Positions 1 to 11,520 of a DNA stretch of 64,000 nucleotides are shown here, piece by piece (the first letter of the stretch is position 1; each line of letters starts with the position of its first letter). This stretch comes from Alternaria dauci (Eukaryota; Ascomycota; Dothideomycetes; Pleosporales; Pleosporaceae): NCBI RefSeq assembly GCF_042100115.1, contig NC_091277.1, positions 2,046,001-2,110,000 of the forward strand. The letters run 5' to 3'. Below the pieces are notes generated by a model that had not been told where the DNA came from, searched no databases, and worked only from the letters and a program-made list of their open reading frames with translations. The position numbers were made by a program, and so were the translations under genes.

Positions 1-901
1 CGCTGAAGCGCGTGAACAGATCTTGATAGGAAGTATGAGCTATTCCGGTATCAAGAAAAGTGTCCGACAGGTCGTCCTGATCCACCAATCCCAATAACCC
101 AAGAACACGGTCCTCGGGCTGAGTACATTCCTGTGTCTGTGCTCCAAGAGCTGCAACATTCATCAGCATGGCTGCGGGACTAAAAGCAAAGAGATCCGAA
201 TCATTCCAGTACCATTGCGCCCACGTCCGTGATTGGAATATTACACAATTCTTTGTGTTAGCCATCGCCTTTTCCATGTCTGACCATTGCAACTCGACAT
301 CTCCAGTGAGAAAGCTGATCTCTTGAGCCAACGCCGCTTCTTGCACCACCCAAAGTCTTCGAAACCAATCATTCGTCATAAAATGAAAGATTGTCGACCT
401 CAAAGAGAAATCGACGCGATTAAGATCCATTAATCGACTTCTTTCGACAGACGCCACATGAATAAATTCCATAGCCTCCGAGATGCGCTCTGGATGCTCG
501 GGAATGCCAAGCCATACCCACACCCTTGCTGCTTGTCGATAAATGCTGTTCATCTTCTGGATCTGGTTCATCTTTTCCTCGTGGTCCGCTTGGTTGATGC
601 TGATAGCATCGATCCAGATTGGCAGTATGGGGCGATCCTTTCCTCGCCCAGCCAGGTAAGGAAGCGCAGAATGTAGATTGCAATGGACATACGAAATAGC
701 TCCGTTCAAAATAATGGGAAACAAATCATCCTGTGATCCCCAAGCGTAAGATAGTGCATCGTATACAAGGCCGGGCTGATCAAGGCTGACGGTTTGTAGG
801 CTCCAGCTCTGACCGTCTATAGATGCTGGAGACGTGGGCGTAAGTAAGCAGATATGGCCAGCGGGTAATGGATTGTACACAAATAACGGTACTTCGGCCA
901 T
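1..901 (-). CDS. HET (heterokaryon incompatibility) domain protein, 3' end cut by window
   Basis: An uninterrupted minus-strand reading frame runs from an ATG at 901 off the left edge, giving 300 visible residues; an in-frame stop lies a few codons upstream, so this ATG is a good start. The HET signatures are all visible: YDALSYAWG near residues 49-57, IWIDAISINQ near 94-103 followed by the YRQAARVWVWLG stretch, and WFRRLWVVQEAALA near 180. HET-domain proteins act in non-self recognition and regulated cell death after fusion of unlike hyphae; most family members in a genome are of unknown specificity. The C-terminal part, which usually carries the specificity or ankyrin/WD repeats, lies outside the window, so no subgroup can be assigned. 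No intron is needed in the visible part. Confidence 0.9.
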   Translation of the reverse strand, partial: MAEVPLFVYNPLPAGHICLLTPTSPASIDGQSWSLQTVSLDQPGLVYDALSYAWGSQDDLFPIILNGAISYVHCNLHSALPYLAGRGKDRPILPIWIDAISINQADHEEKMNQIQKMNSIYRQAARVWVWLGIPEHPERISEAMEFIHVASVERSRLMDLNRVDFSLRSTIFHFMTNDWFRRLWVVQEAALAQEISFLTGDVELQWSDMEKAMANTKNCVIFQSRTWAQWYWNDSDLFAFSPAAMLMNVAALGAQTQECTQPEDRVLGLLGLVDQDDLSDTFLDTGIAHTSYQDLFTRFS

Positions 902-1323
902 CGCGAATACAAAGAAGACAAGTTATTGCACTGTATACCAAATGTGCGTGGTGCGGGGTGCAGCAGCCTGATCCCAAGAAGATTGCCACAAACAATCAAG
1001 AACAGAACATGCTAGCCTCGATCAAGATTAGGCTATGCACCGCCGGTACTCACGTTGCGATGTCGACTTGACTTCGTTCCGCGACGTTAGGCAGATAGAG
1101 AAAAGCTCCAAGTACACACGCTTTCGAGTCACCTACGTTCTGCAATTAGCACTTGCAGAAGCTTGCATTCTTAACGAAAGGCGCGCACAATCCTATCAAC
1201 TTTCAGCTGGTGAGCATGGAAAGCCAGAGACCATTCAGCGGCCTTGGCCGGTCTCGCGTTCAATTGAGGTAGAACTGCATGACATAGAGCATAAAACTGT
1301 TTCATTTGATGTTCTTCTCGTCT
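902..1323. other. Intergenic, 422 bp; promoter side of the HET gene
   Basis: This lies between the start of the HET gene and the stop of the next minus-strand gene. The reading frames across it have no recognisable protein character and no RNA gene is seen. Confidence 0.6.
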
Positions 1324-2471
1324 TTACAATTTCGCCTTCGCTGCTTCCGGGTCCGCCACCTGCACCATGATTTTGCCTGTAGTCGTTAGTGGCTTCACTC
1401 CTCAACTATGACAAGATGTGCTTACCGGTGTTCTTTCCCTCGAACAATCCAACAAGTGCTTCCTCCGCTTTGGTGATACCTCCCTTGATAATTGTCTCTT
1501 TCCGCTTGATCTTGCCCTCGGAGAGCCATTGAGCAAGTTCTTTCCTTGCTTCGGCGTACCTGTCTGCGTAGTCGAAAACGATGAATCCTTGCATTCGGAT
1601 GCGCATGGAGATGATCATCAAGTAGTTCTATATATACGGTCAGTAAGATAACCTGCAGGTCAAGCAATGAGGTATGACGTACCTTTGGGCCCTGAGGCTT
1701 CTTCTTGTTGTACTCGGAAATTGCACCGCACATGACAAACCGCGCGAAAGGCTTGGCTCGTGTGAGAGCGAGGTCAAGGATCTCTCCACCTACGTTGTCG
1801 AAGTAGACGTCAATCAGGTCCTTGGTTGCATCTCTGAACTTCTTCGCAAACTGGGGGTCTTTGTAGTTCAGTGCGTCGTCGAAGCCAAGCTCTTCCTTCA
1901 ACCACGATACCTTGCTGTCCTCGCCAGCAAGACCCAAGACCTTTGCACCCTTCAACTTTGCGATCTGGCCAACGACACTTCCAGTAGCACCAGCTGCACC
2001 GCTGACAACCACAAAGTCTCCCTTTTTGATCTGGCCAATCTCAAGGATACCGAAGTAGGCAGTAAGACCAGTCATGCCCAATACGCCCAGCGCGTCAGTT
2101 GGCACAGCACCTTCTGGTAGGTCCAGAGATTCGACGTGCTTTTCGTTAAGCACCGTGTACTCGGACCATCCACACATACCAGTTGCGTACGTGCCGACTG
2201 GAAACTTCTTGCTCTTACTTGCGACGATGAGACCAATTCCGCTACCGCGCATCACTGCGCCAATCTCGACGGGAGGGACGTAAGAACGCGTTGGGTTCAG
2301 CCAGCCGCGCATAGCTGGGTCAAGTGATAGGTAAAGTGTCTGGAAGAGGACCTCGCCATCTTTGAGGGACGACGCCGATGGGAGTTCTTGCTGCTTTGGT
2401 GTGAAGGTCTTGCCGGCAACAACAACGTCTTGTGGCCGCTCGGCAAGAACGATTGATGTGTACGAGGGCAT
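1324..2471 (-). CDS. NADP-dependent alkenal/prostaglandin reductase-type oxidoreductase (MDR superfamily)
   Basis: Three exons: 1683-2471, 1426-1627 and 1324-1376, with introns of 55 and 49 bp (GTACGT..TAG and GTAAGC..CAG); the total is 347 residues in perfect phase. The N-terminus (MPSYTSIVLAERPQD) and a groES-like half typical of the ADH_N_2 family are followed by the Rossmann motif VSGAAGATGSVVGQ near residue 155-168. There are no zinc-ligand cysteines, which fits the zinc-free leukotriene B4 dehydrogenase / 2-alkenal reductase group. Such enzymes reduce the double bond of alpha,beta-unsaturated aldehydes and ketones with NADPH, usually in the cytosol, as detoxification. The third exon adds only 17 residues. 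Its substrate cannot be told from sequence. It stands alone between the HET gene and the divergent complex I subunit gene. Confidence 0.88.
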
Positions 2472-3298
2472 GATGGTAACTCTTCTGGTTTCGATAATGA
2501 GATGCGAATCGATCTAAGAGAAAATTCCGAGGGGGTTTGGGAGTAGTAAACTTGAGTGAGAGACTAGAAATTGCCGTCTTTTCGATCGAGGACTGATGGC
2601 TGAAGAGAATGGGAGTAAAACTATGGCTCGCTCGTGTTATTGTAGCTCGCGTCCGCACAGATCCCCCATAAGTGTCCTGCGGAGAAGATACCGAGGTTCG
2701 GACGGTCATTTCCCGATTGGGATGTTGACGTGATCGACGGGCTGTTCTATCAAAAACACTGAAAGCAAACGGTTACTGATCATCAACATACACTCGTCTC
2801 TTGGGATTGCAGGACTGCTATCTCAACACTCACTTCGATTATTACTATGTATGATGTCCTGGCTTCAGATCTCGCTACAGTGCCAACGCCCTTGCTCATG
2901 GCTCACGCAGTGTGCTCTTGATATCTCCGAAGTGCCAGAACTGGTGATTTTATGCAAACTGGTAATTCATCTGCAAACGTCGCTATAAGCAAAGTCTTTT
3001 ATCATATCGTAATCTACCATGAGTGATCCCGACTGAGACAGATAACAGTGCGCACGGACTTGGCTCGACAAATCTCCAGAGAACACTATGCTTGGGCAGT
3101 TCAGAGATGAGTTCCGAGATGGTGACATGATCTGGTAATGCTGCATGCCCTCCATATGAGCTTGGATGGCAATTGTAAAAATGGTTCAGATAGAAGCGAG
3201 CGGTGATGCCAAGCCACTAAGATTGCCTGACTAAGCGGATCTCGAGCTCAGCATCATCGCGGACCCCAGCGATATCAACGACAGCCAGCAACCTCACG
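2472..3298. other. Divergent intergenic region, 827 bp
   Basis: This is the shared upstream region of the minus-strand reductase and the plus-strand complex I subunit gene. The 129-residue minus frame at 2320-2709 overlaps the reductase start in another frame and is not convincing. No repeats or RNA genes are seen. Confidence 0.55.
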
Positions 3299-4095
3299 AT
3301 GCAGTCACTACGCAGAACAGCAGTGGCTACTGCCAGAACGAGCCGAACCTCACTCCCGCGCCAGTCGCGCCGCTTCGCCCACGATGAACACGCCCACGGG
3401 CACCCGAGCCCAGCCGTCGACGAGCCTATGGGTGTATGTCAACCACCCTCTGTCCCTCCCAAATGGTCCTAGGCCTTCTCCCCGATATCCCAATACTCTG
3501 GAAAGTACATGGCTGACCCAATTGGCACGTAGTACGGCTTCTGGCTTACAATCGGTGTCATCCCCGCAGGAATAGCTGTGTACGCTATGTCGCGCAGGGA
3601 CGGCGAGAACAACGACCCGTACTTCACCCGCATGATCGCCAATGCTACGGCCGGGCTACACGAGAAGTGGACTGCGCAAAACGACCACTACGTGCGAATG
3701 ATCGAGCAGGCGGGTCACGACAGGGTGCTGTTCATGAACACGCGGCCGCAGGAATACGTTGACATGAAATTCCCCGAGTACGTAATTTTCTGAATGCGGT
3801 ACACTAGACTATAAGAGGAGGAAGTCAAAGCCGAGGTCAAGGCGGAGCAGTGCACATGGAGGAGGCACTAATACAGACATCTGTGGCTAACAAGCGCAGG
3901 ATCATGAACAATGGATCGCCGTACAACGTCCCCGCCGGAAGCCAAGTCCAGATGGACAAGGTCATTGCGAAATACAAGAAGCTTGCAAACGAGGACAACG
4001 AGCGTAAGCTGGAACAGTTGAGGAACAACCAGATCTCCTCTGAGCAGCCATTCGAAGGCAAGATCCGTGTCAAGAAGGCGCCTCTTGTGCCATAG
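3299..4095 (+). CDS. NADH:ubiquinone oxidoreductase 17.8 kDa (NUXM-type) accessory subunit
   Basis: Three exons, 3299-3433, 3533-3777 and 3900-4095, join in phase to 191 residues. The N-terminus is a mitochondrial presequence rich in Arg and Ser (MQSLRRTAVATARTSR). Exon 2 opens with one hydrophobic segment (YGFWLTIGVIPAGIAVYAMS) that would anchor the protein in the inner membrane, followed by an acidic/polar region ending KFPEIMNNGSPYNVPAG, a tail characteristic of this fungal subunit. Family members are supernumerary subunits of respiratory complex I in Neurospora and Yarrowia. Intron 2 (122 bp, GTACGT..CAG) is longer than its neighbours; its 3' part is open, but splicing to 3900 restores the family motif exactly. 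I assign the family from remembered similarity, so the subunit name is less certain than the gene model. Confidence 0.75.
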
Positions 4096-5688
4096 ATAGA
4101 ACGAGATCCGGCTCATTACATGTACAGACACAAGGAATAATATCCGTTTCATTTGTAGCTTCGGCCAATCTGTTGTGACACCTATGCGATGATCTTCAAC
4201 TTCGCTTCGCCGTCGAACTGTGACCCCAGGTGCTTCTCCAGGATGCTCGGCTAGAGCAATACGGATAGCGAGGCATCTAGTACAGGCACGTTGATTTGTC
4301 ATTTTTCGGAATAGTATCGTTCATCCAACACGAGCCTTATACGCTGCACTCCCTACAAACTCAGAAAAGTGCTCGACTGTCGTTGTCCTAACCTAGTATA
4401 CTTGCTTTCGCTGAGATGCCGTCGGCCCGATATGTTCTTGGAGTTACGTGAGTTAAGATGGCAAAGTGCCTGTGAAGTGTGGCGGCGGCGCCTACTGCAT
4501 GTAGCATGTGTGTTCTCGATATCATGGGACTGGGAAGCTGTGAAGAACAAACACTTGCCATGACTCACAATGTAGCAACGTTGGGGAAGCGGTGAGTTCA
4601 GCCACGTCGGTAACATCCTGTGGGGTATAAAATCTCCAATATCATCGTGACGGCTGGGTGTACAGGCTGTGAAAAGTGAGTGATTAGGAGTGGCAAGAGG
4701 TGTTTACGATAAGACCAGGAATCAAAGCGTCGAGTCATGGTGTATCGAGGGGCCTGCCAGGATGCTCATAGACTCAACAGAGGTGCCCGCATAGACGCGT
4801 AAAGGTCGACGAGCCTGAGGGTATTGCGGTGTTTCGTGGTCGTGGAAATGCACACGTCACGTCCTATAAGGCTGTTGCCAGGGTTTCCGCCCCACTTAAC
4901 GGCGGGTACCTGAGCGGGGATCATGGCTGATTGGCGAACGGCTACACCAGCATAACCAGTTCACGATGAATCTGCCCAAGCTGAAGTGATGGGGGATGTG
5001 TGCAAGCACTTGAACGGGTTAGACTAGTTTTCACTCAGAAATGCATTGCTTTTGAGCGAGCTGCTCCAGTTGCTGGCTGAACAACCTCCACCGCGCATCT
5101 CACTTGTCAGCGTGATCGCCTGTCCAACACTCACTAACTTGCGAAGAACAAGTACACAGCTGCTGGTCCTATGAAGATCCTTTACTTGCAAGAAGAGCAG
5201 GTCCGCGAGGTAAGAGCCCCTCGAGCCATCTCTTAGTCATACTCTGCCCTCGACCAGATTGCGGTCCCATCATTGCTTTTGGTGGGCGGTTGCTGCCTAC
5301 GCTGCAGCATTGGTCCAGCGCCGTCGACTTGGGCAGAAAACAAAGGCTGACTCCAAGACAGATGTCGTCTCCCATCCAAGTGCGGACTCGAAGCATGCCG
5401 CTGCTTTCCTTTCGCAGACGGAAGGTAGTCCCGGTTACTGCGGTTCTAGGTAAGGCTTAGCGTCCGGGGGGACCCCTGGTACTCCCAAACACGGCGCATC
5501 GCCCATCATCCTGCTGGACGGCGCTGCATAAACATCTTTTCCCACCTGCGCCGCACATTGCCATTGTTTGCACTCGCGCATGCATCTCTCTGAAACGCCG
5601 CTGCTCCACGTTCGATGCTAACCCCAAACACAAAGACACGGCACCATTGCTCCCCGAACTCTACTTCACCGCCCGCAAGAGGAATGAC
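4096..5688. other. Intergenic, about 1.6 kb
   Basis: No frame here shows a recognisable domain or consistent coding character. The segment just before 5689 is C-rich and pyrimidine-rich and probably holds the 5' leader of the SHE3-like gene; the open frame there begins with TTG at 5647, not ATG. Confidence 0.5.
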
Positions 5689-6645
5689 ATGAACGGGTCA
5701 GCTTGGACCACCGACGACACCTCTCCGACTGCGAACGCCGCACCAGCACGCACGACGTCGTCGATGACGACGACCATGCCCTCATACACAACGCCCCGCA
5801 ACGTCTCGGGCCCGCTAGCTATTGACAAGGCGCCCATGAGCCCCGACGAGAACAGCTCGTGGAACCGGCCCAACCACTACAGCACCCCAAACTCAAAGAC
5901 ATCGCAATACATTGATAAGATCACACAAGAGAATGACCGCCTGCGCCGGGAACTCCGCGCAGAGAAGCTCGCCCGCGAGGACGAAGCCAAGCGCTGGTCG
6001 GCTGCACAGACAAAGGCCGAAGACTCCCGCGCCGAGTACCAGCATCTCCAGGTGCTCGCCGACACCAATGCGAGAGCCATAGAACGGAAAGACCGGAAGC
6101 TGGAGGAGCTCAAGGCCACACTCGACGCTGAGATCCAAAGACGGAAGTCGGCAGAGCAGCGAGCCGAAGAAGCCCTCAGGATGCTGGGCGACACACGGTC
6201 AGAGACCCAGCGACAGCTCTCACAAGCATACGAGATGAGGGGCATGGCAGACACGAACCTCGAGACCGCACGAGACGGCTTCAGGCGCATCACCGACGGC
6301 TACGAGAAGAAGGTCCGCCAGATCAACGATGAGCTCAACGAGCTCCGGAGAAAGCGCATCGAAGACGCCGACAAGATCAAGCGACAGGCCATCATCAGCG
6401 ATCAGATGCAGCATGAATCGTCACGATCGACGCGGACAGAAGCCAAACTCATCAACTTGATGGAGGCATACAAGAAGGAGCACCGGAAAGAGATGGAAGG
6501 CCTCATACAGGAAGCCGAGAGGCTGCGACGCGCACTACCAGAGAAGGAGCGAGAAGCGCAGAAACTGGTCGACTCGTTGAAGGAGACCCGCGATAAAATG
6601 CGGTGGGTCATGACTCAACACGAACGACAAAATGGGGGGAAATAA
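5689..6645 (+). CDS. SHE3-domain-like coiled-coil protein
   Basis: A single exon of 318 residues from the first in-frame ATG at 5689; the open frame extends 14 codons further upstream but only to a TTG. The first 70 residues are Ser/Thr/Pro-rich and probably disordered. From about residue 75 (KTSQYIDKITQENDRLRREL) to the end the protein is almost entirely heptad-patterned, charged coiled coil (DTNARAIERKDRKLEELKATL, EMRGMADTNLETARDGFRRI). This pattern and wording match the filamentous-fungal proteins assigned to the SWI5-dependent HO expression protein 3 (SHE3) family. In yeast She3 is the adaptor joining myosin V to the RNA-binding She2; in moulds, which lack She2, the cargo is unknown. An adaptor or structural role is inferred only from the coiled coil. 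Confidence 0.75.
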   Translation: MNGSAWTTDDTSPTANAAPARTTSSMTTTMPSYTTPRNVSGPLAIDKAPMSPDENSSWNRPNHYSTPNSKTSQYIDKITQENDRLRRELRAEKLAREDEAKRWSAAQTKAEDSRAEYQHLQVLADTNARAIERKDRKLEELKATLDAEIQRRKSAEQRAEEALRMLGDTRSETQRQLSQAYEMRGMADTNLETARDGFRRITDGYEKKVRQINDELNELRRKRIEDADKIKRQAIISDQMQHESSRSTRTEAKLINLMEAYKKEHRKEMEGLIQEAERLRRALPEKEREAQKLVDSLKETRDKMRWVMTQHERQNGGK

Positions 6646-7525
6646 GTGCGTCGTCGCCATCCTCCACACACTATCCAATAGCCCGGTAAAGAGGGCAACG
6701 AGCGAGACGCAGTATAAAGACGGGCCGGCCGCTGCACCAAGCACGACCCGGCCTCTGCGCTCCCGCAACACACGACTATAATGACCAAGCTTTGTTTCCC
6801 GGGTTAAATGGCAATCTGTAATATATCTGGATATGGCGTTGGAGTTGGGCATACATCACCACATAGGATGGGATGAACAGGCGCTTACTGGATATCATGG
6901 TCGGGCCCGACATTGCACGCGCAGGTCATTGTTTAGCTGTTTTCCGAGCATAGGACGTCGCCGCTGGACATCCTCCTCCCTCAATCTATTCGTGTATCTG
7001 TTCGTCTCACGGCCCTATCCAGCTCGATTGTTCTTCATCATTTCCCAATATATATACCATGAATTGACTGTTCCAACAGACGGCGACATAGCCCCCAGTA
7101 TTGGCCTGAGCGCCGCTAGCACCTGGACGCTCCTTCTCGGACCCTGAGACGCCAAGCAAAATTTCGCTCTTTCACTATTAACTTGGTTCACAACCGCCAG
7201 TCACTCTCACATCCTTACTGATGGTCAGGCTGGCACACATATATTGAGCTCGAATCTAACGCTCACAGCAATGCCAACTTGCAAACCACCATGCGATATG
7301 AATACAATTCGCCAACCCAAGTACAAGTACAACGTTACCAGACCAACACTCGAAAATGCAGACGAACAACCCCTAAGCGCAAGATGCGGAAGCCACTCTA
7401 CGCGTGCCATAACAACCGCTGCAAAGCAAGCAAGATCTCAAGTCCGGAAGCTACGTTCGTCCTAGCAAGCAATCAGTGACGGGTATGACTTGGGCGACGA
7501 GCATTCTCACACTGGAAAGCCCTCT
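6646..7525. other. Intergenic, 880 bp between converging genes
   Basis: This holds the 3' flanks of the SHE3-like gene and of the small Cys-rich protein gene. A 104-codon plus frame at 6833-7147 has low-complexity, non-protein-like composition and is not called. Confidence 0.5.
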
Positions 7526-7795
7526 CTAGTTGACGGGGGTACCGCACTGCGCGCAGCACTTTCCCGGAACCACCCAGACGGTGTCTCCACGCTCGAGACA
7601 GGCGGGGCAGCGACGACCAGGTACCTGCAACAATCAGTTGATGCTTCAACACAAGCAATAATTTGAACTCACTGGCATGGTGGTGATGCCTTCAGCGTCC
7701 CTCATACAAGGAATGGCGAATTTGTCAATGGGCGCGTGCAGCCACTCAACGCTTCGTGGCAAGTGGCGGTGTTGCATTTGAGTCTTGGATGACAT
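7526..7795 (-). CDS. Small conserved-looking Cys-rich (zinc-ribbon-like) protein, 73 aa
   Basis: Two exons, 7673-7795 and 7526-7624, separated by a 48-bp intron (GTGAGT donor, CTGAT branch region, TTGCAG end); phases agree and the join gives 73 residues. Exon 1 encodes MSSKTQMQHRHLPRS and then a hydrophilic stretch with one Cys; exon 2 encodes a compact knuckle, RRCPACLERGDTVWVVPGKC, and ends CAQCGTPVN. The CxxC and CxxCG pairs about 15 residues apart are the classical spacing for one structural zinc. I do not recognise the family. The intron splitting the protein exactly before the knuckle and the perfect phase argue for a real gene too short for normal ORF cut-offs. The frame is open upstream for another 59 codons, but the ATG at 7795 is the simplest start. 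Function unknown. Confidence 0.6.
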
Positions 7796-10700
7796 GGTGG
7801 AAGCGAACGAAGACAATGTGTTGAAAGAAGAAAGTAAACAGGAGCAGGTTGAGAGATACAACGAGTGTGGTGAAGAGCACAGAAGAAACGGGTTGAACAG
7901 TGTGATGGCCTTCCGCCTCGGCCATACACGCGTCTTTATACCTGCAATGCCTCCCGAGCGGCTTCGGTACACCAGAGTTCCCTATCACTAGCGTAACTCT
8001 TGTGTTTGCGGCACGCTTGTAACGCCCGCACCATTCTGCAATCTTCCGAAACCGAGGAGACGACTCGCTCTCGCGCCTTCTCTCTGCACAGTGTGCATGG
8101 GTTGTCGTACATCGTCACCGATAGCTGAACAGGAATGCTTGCGCCATGCAGTCTTCTTTTACTAGGGACATGCGGGCAGATACATGTCAACCAGCGTCTT
8201 GGAGACGCTAGACTTTCAACTCACCCGCCTAGACCCAGACGGCGTTGGAGCAGGGTGGCCGTTGTATACACTGGAACCACAAAAGACGCAAGTGCAGAGT
8301 GACCCTAGTGTGCGAACACCCCGGCCCTATGTTCTTCTGCATATTCTTGATGATATCGGCGAACATATTGCTCCACATCAGGCAACACCAAAATACCGCG
8401 GAGGAGCAGAGTCTCTGTCCGACCAGGCTTGATGTCGCCATGCTACATTCTCATGATTCCGCAGAAACACGACTGTACAACTCGATCCTCGGCTTGTATC
8501 CGTACTAAATTTGACCTTTCACGTCTGCATCGCGGCACTGGTAATCTCGCTGAGCCTCGTCGTTTTTTCATTTTGTCACATTTGGCGCTAAGAGAAGCCA
8601 CGAATCTTCGAGCCCTGCAACATGCAGCCGCAAGCAAACATGGGCGCTTTCCCCGCCCTCGTACACGATCCAGGCTCTTCTTGCTTTTGCGGCCTCCAAA
8701 TCATCTGTCGACGCACCCGAGGAGCCACCGTTCGTTTGCATCGCGATCGCTGCTTCGCTTGTCGGTCCAGAAGGATCGATATCCGTCCTTCCGTGATACG
8801 GTCGTCTTCAAGTGTCGCACATGACCAGCGAGAACCTCAATCAAGCATCCAGAAGTGGCTGATCGTCGCAGCTAGACAACGAGATCGTGACTTGTGATAG
8901 CTACTGGTCATTTTCGCTACCTCAAAGTCACGAATTCCAACCTCTTTTCTTTGCTGAGTAAGGATGCACCTCGTCTTCTGTGCCGGGCTACCTACGATTA
9001 CGGATCATGCTTGTTGATAACTCGGCCATCGTCTCACACTTGATAGCGCCGTGTTGCTCCCGTCAGGCAACTACGCATCGTTTCGCCGATTAGCAGACGA
9101 GAAGAACCAGTCCTAGAGCATTACAGTTCTTGATATCTAGATCTCGGTAAAGTGCTGGTTGCATGTCTTCATCCGGATGTGCTAGAACACCCCATCACAT
9201 GGACGTCTCCCGTTCACTGTGGATGCGGATCTCCCGACGCACGACAAAGATAGCTTGCAAAGGCTGTACCCACCGACAGTCCGGTTCTGGGCCTAGCAGC
9301 CGATTGGATGCTTTTGTTATGCTGATATCGTGCGCTTCCAACAGAGAAAATGAGCACCTATAGGGAACCGGGTGTCTTCTTCCTCGAATGTTTCTACTTG
9401 CGTGGCAACTGTCGCCGATCATGTTTGCTGAAGAGCTGACTATCTATCTCGGGCGCCACGTCTTGTCGCACGTGGAATTGCAAGCATAGTCAACCGAGCC
9501 ACTCCAACAAGTTACAGGCTTTGCATCCCCAAGCTACGATGACTGTTTCTCAGTACAAGCATTAGGTATTTGGGACGCTATACCGGAAGTGGCAATCAAT
9601 CATCGAATCGGTGAAACAAGCCCGTCGGCACAACCATTTAAGCATCAATCACCCACTAGACTGAGCTAGAGGGCCGTTCCGTCCGCCTGTCCAGTCGAAA
9701 CAAGCTGTGTAGTGACAACAGTACTGTCAAACTTTTCATGGTGAGCGGGCTGACACGCGAATCCCTTTGCTTGCCGTAGTGACGGCTGTAATCATTGACG
9801 CTACTCTAGATTGATCGAAGCACAGACACCGATAACGGTGTCCCGCTTAACAAGCGCCGTTACCTGTCACGGATGAGGATGCGTTACGATCGCCAAAACA
9901 TGCTCGTCATGTCTAGGAGCTGCCCTTCAAGTGTCAAAGTTAATGAACCAACCACATCGCTCGCTGTGAGCCATCACTCGCCTTACGCAGGAGCTAGCCA
10001 TGCACATCATATTTCGTGCTTTGGTCCCCACTTTTGACCTGGCGCACGCGCGACACACGCTACACTGACGGAGTAGAAAGTCTTTCTAGCAGTACATACT
10101 CAAGCCTTTGCGTCACCCGCTAGGAGCGGCGTGCTTCTATCTAGCCCGTCGTTTTATATGAATCAACACCCAGAACGGTCAATCAATAGTCCGCAGATGA
10201 CGAACTCAGAGTACCGACTTCGGAGCCTCTGATGGTGTGTATTCTCATCATCGAACCTCTCGTAGACCGATACGCGCCTTGGGAACAACGTCAGACGATT
10301 AAAGCAGTGGCCTTGCGACTAAAAACAGCGGCCTTTTGATGCGCCTTATGCAAGGCAAGGTTGAGATCTCGTTTCAACGCCACGCGACGATCGCTGCGAG
10401 ATCGCTGTTACACGGCATTTTGCGCGGGCCACGTACAACGAATGCATTGAATTGCTTTCTCGATCCCACTGCACAACAACCGTATCCGCGTCTACCCGTG
10501 CGGCAGGTCCGCAACACCAAATACAGATCTGATTACCTGGTAGGACAGGGCCGCTTCGCAATACAGCCTTTGCGTTACAATCGTGAGAAGATGACACTGC
10601 ACCCGTACCACGGCAGCCTCCTCCAGATGGATTTTCGACCTCACTGTTCCCAGTCCGGCACACAAAGTCTCCAAAAAGGCAACCCTTAGTATCGCGAGAT

Positions 10701-11520
10701 ACCGAGCTTGCGGATGAATCGGCACGGCTACGTTTCTTTTTGGCTGACAGTCGGAAGACGATTCCCGACCTGGCAACTTGCACAGTAACCATCAGGAGCC
10801 GCATGCGGGTGGAAACGCGATCGGCGCTGATCCATCAGCCTTGCCCGCCTTGCAGAGTCGCACAACATATCTTCGCCTGTTTTTGCCCGAAGAGCCGAGT
10901 TATGAGCCGACTGCCGTCTCAACGGACGTCCCGTCGTACGGGTGACGGCTGTCTCTCGGGCACTACGGCCAAGTGAGACAACGTGATGTCAATACCCATC
11001 GCGTTTGGTGTTGTACCCAGTACCGCAAAACAGTCCGTCCTGTTCTTGTCTCCAACTGGTAATTCCTACCGTCTTCACGGTTCGATTTATAGATGGCTGA
11101 GCAACGCCAAGTATGTGGATCGACGGTCTGGCACGGATATATATGGATCTTGCAAAAGGCTTGAGTTGCAGCGCTGTATGACCTGTAGTAGAAAGCAACG
11201 GCACATGCAATACTAGCAATATCTATTGCTACCATGTTCTCTTGTCAAGCCACAGGCGACACGATTGATCCAACCATCACTATTACAAGGAAGCAAGTCT
11301 CCCGCGTAGACCACCGCGCTGTCGACGTCTCTCGTCTCTCGACGAGTGATAAAGATACTGATGAAGATGCAGGCTCTGATGATTGAACTGTTTCCCACGC
11401 TGGACTCTCGCGCCCCTCGGAAACAACTAGCAGTGCATTAGCATGAAGTCGCACCAAGAAGTGCATCGGCTCCAAGGAAAGAGGCATCAGCAGTAGCGGT
11501 CAGGAACAACGAGTAGTTTT
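7796..11520. other. Gene-poor stretch, about 3.7 kb
   Basis: Both strands were read in all frames: there are only short frames (at most about 150 codons) of Arg/Ser/Cys-rich, shadow-like composition and no domain signature, tRNA or clear repeat. Base composition is not obviously AT-rich, so there is no plain sign of repeat-induced mutation. It may hold regulatory DNA, a non-coding RNA or an old, fully decayed element. Confidence 0.5.

Noticed and set aside
1035..1370. 111-codon plus-strand frame
   Set aside because: It overlaps the last exon of the minus-strand reductase gene and has no domain signature.
6833..7147. 104-codon plus-strand frame after the SHE3-like gene
   Set aside because: It lies in probable 3' flanking DNA, with no recognisable domain and shadow-like composition.
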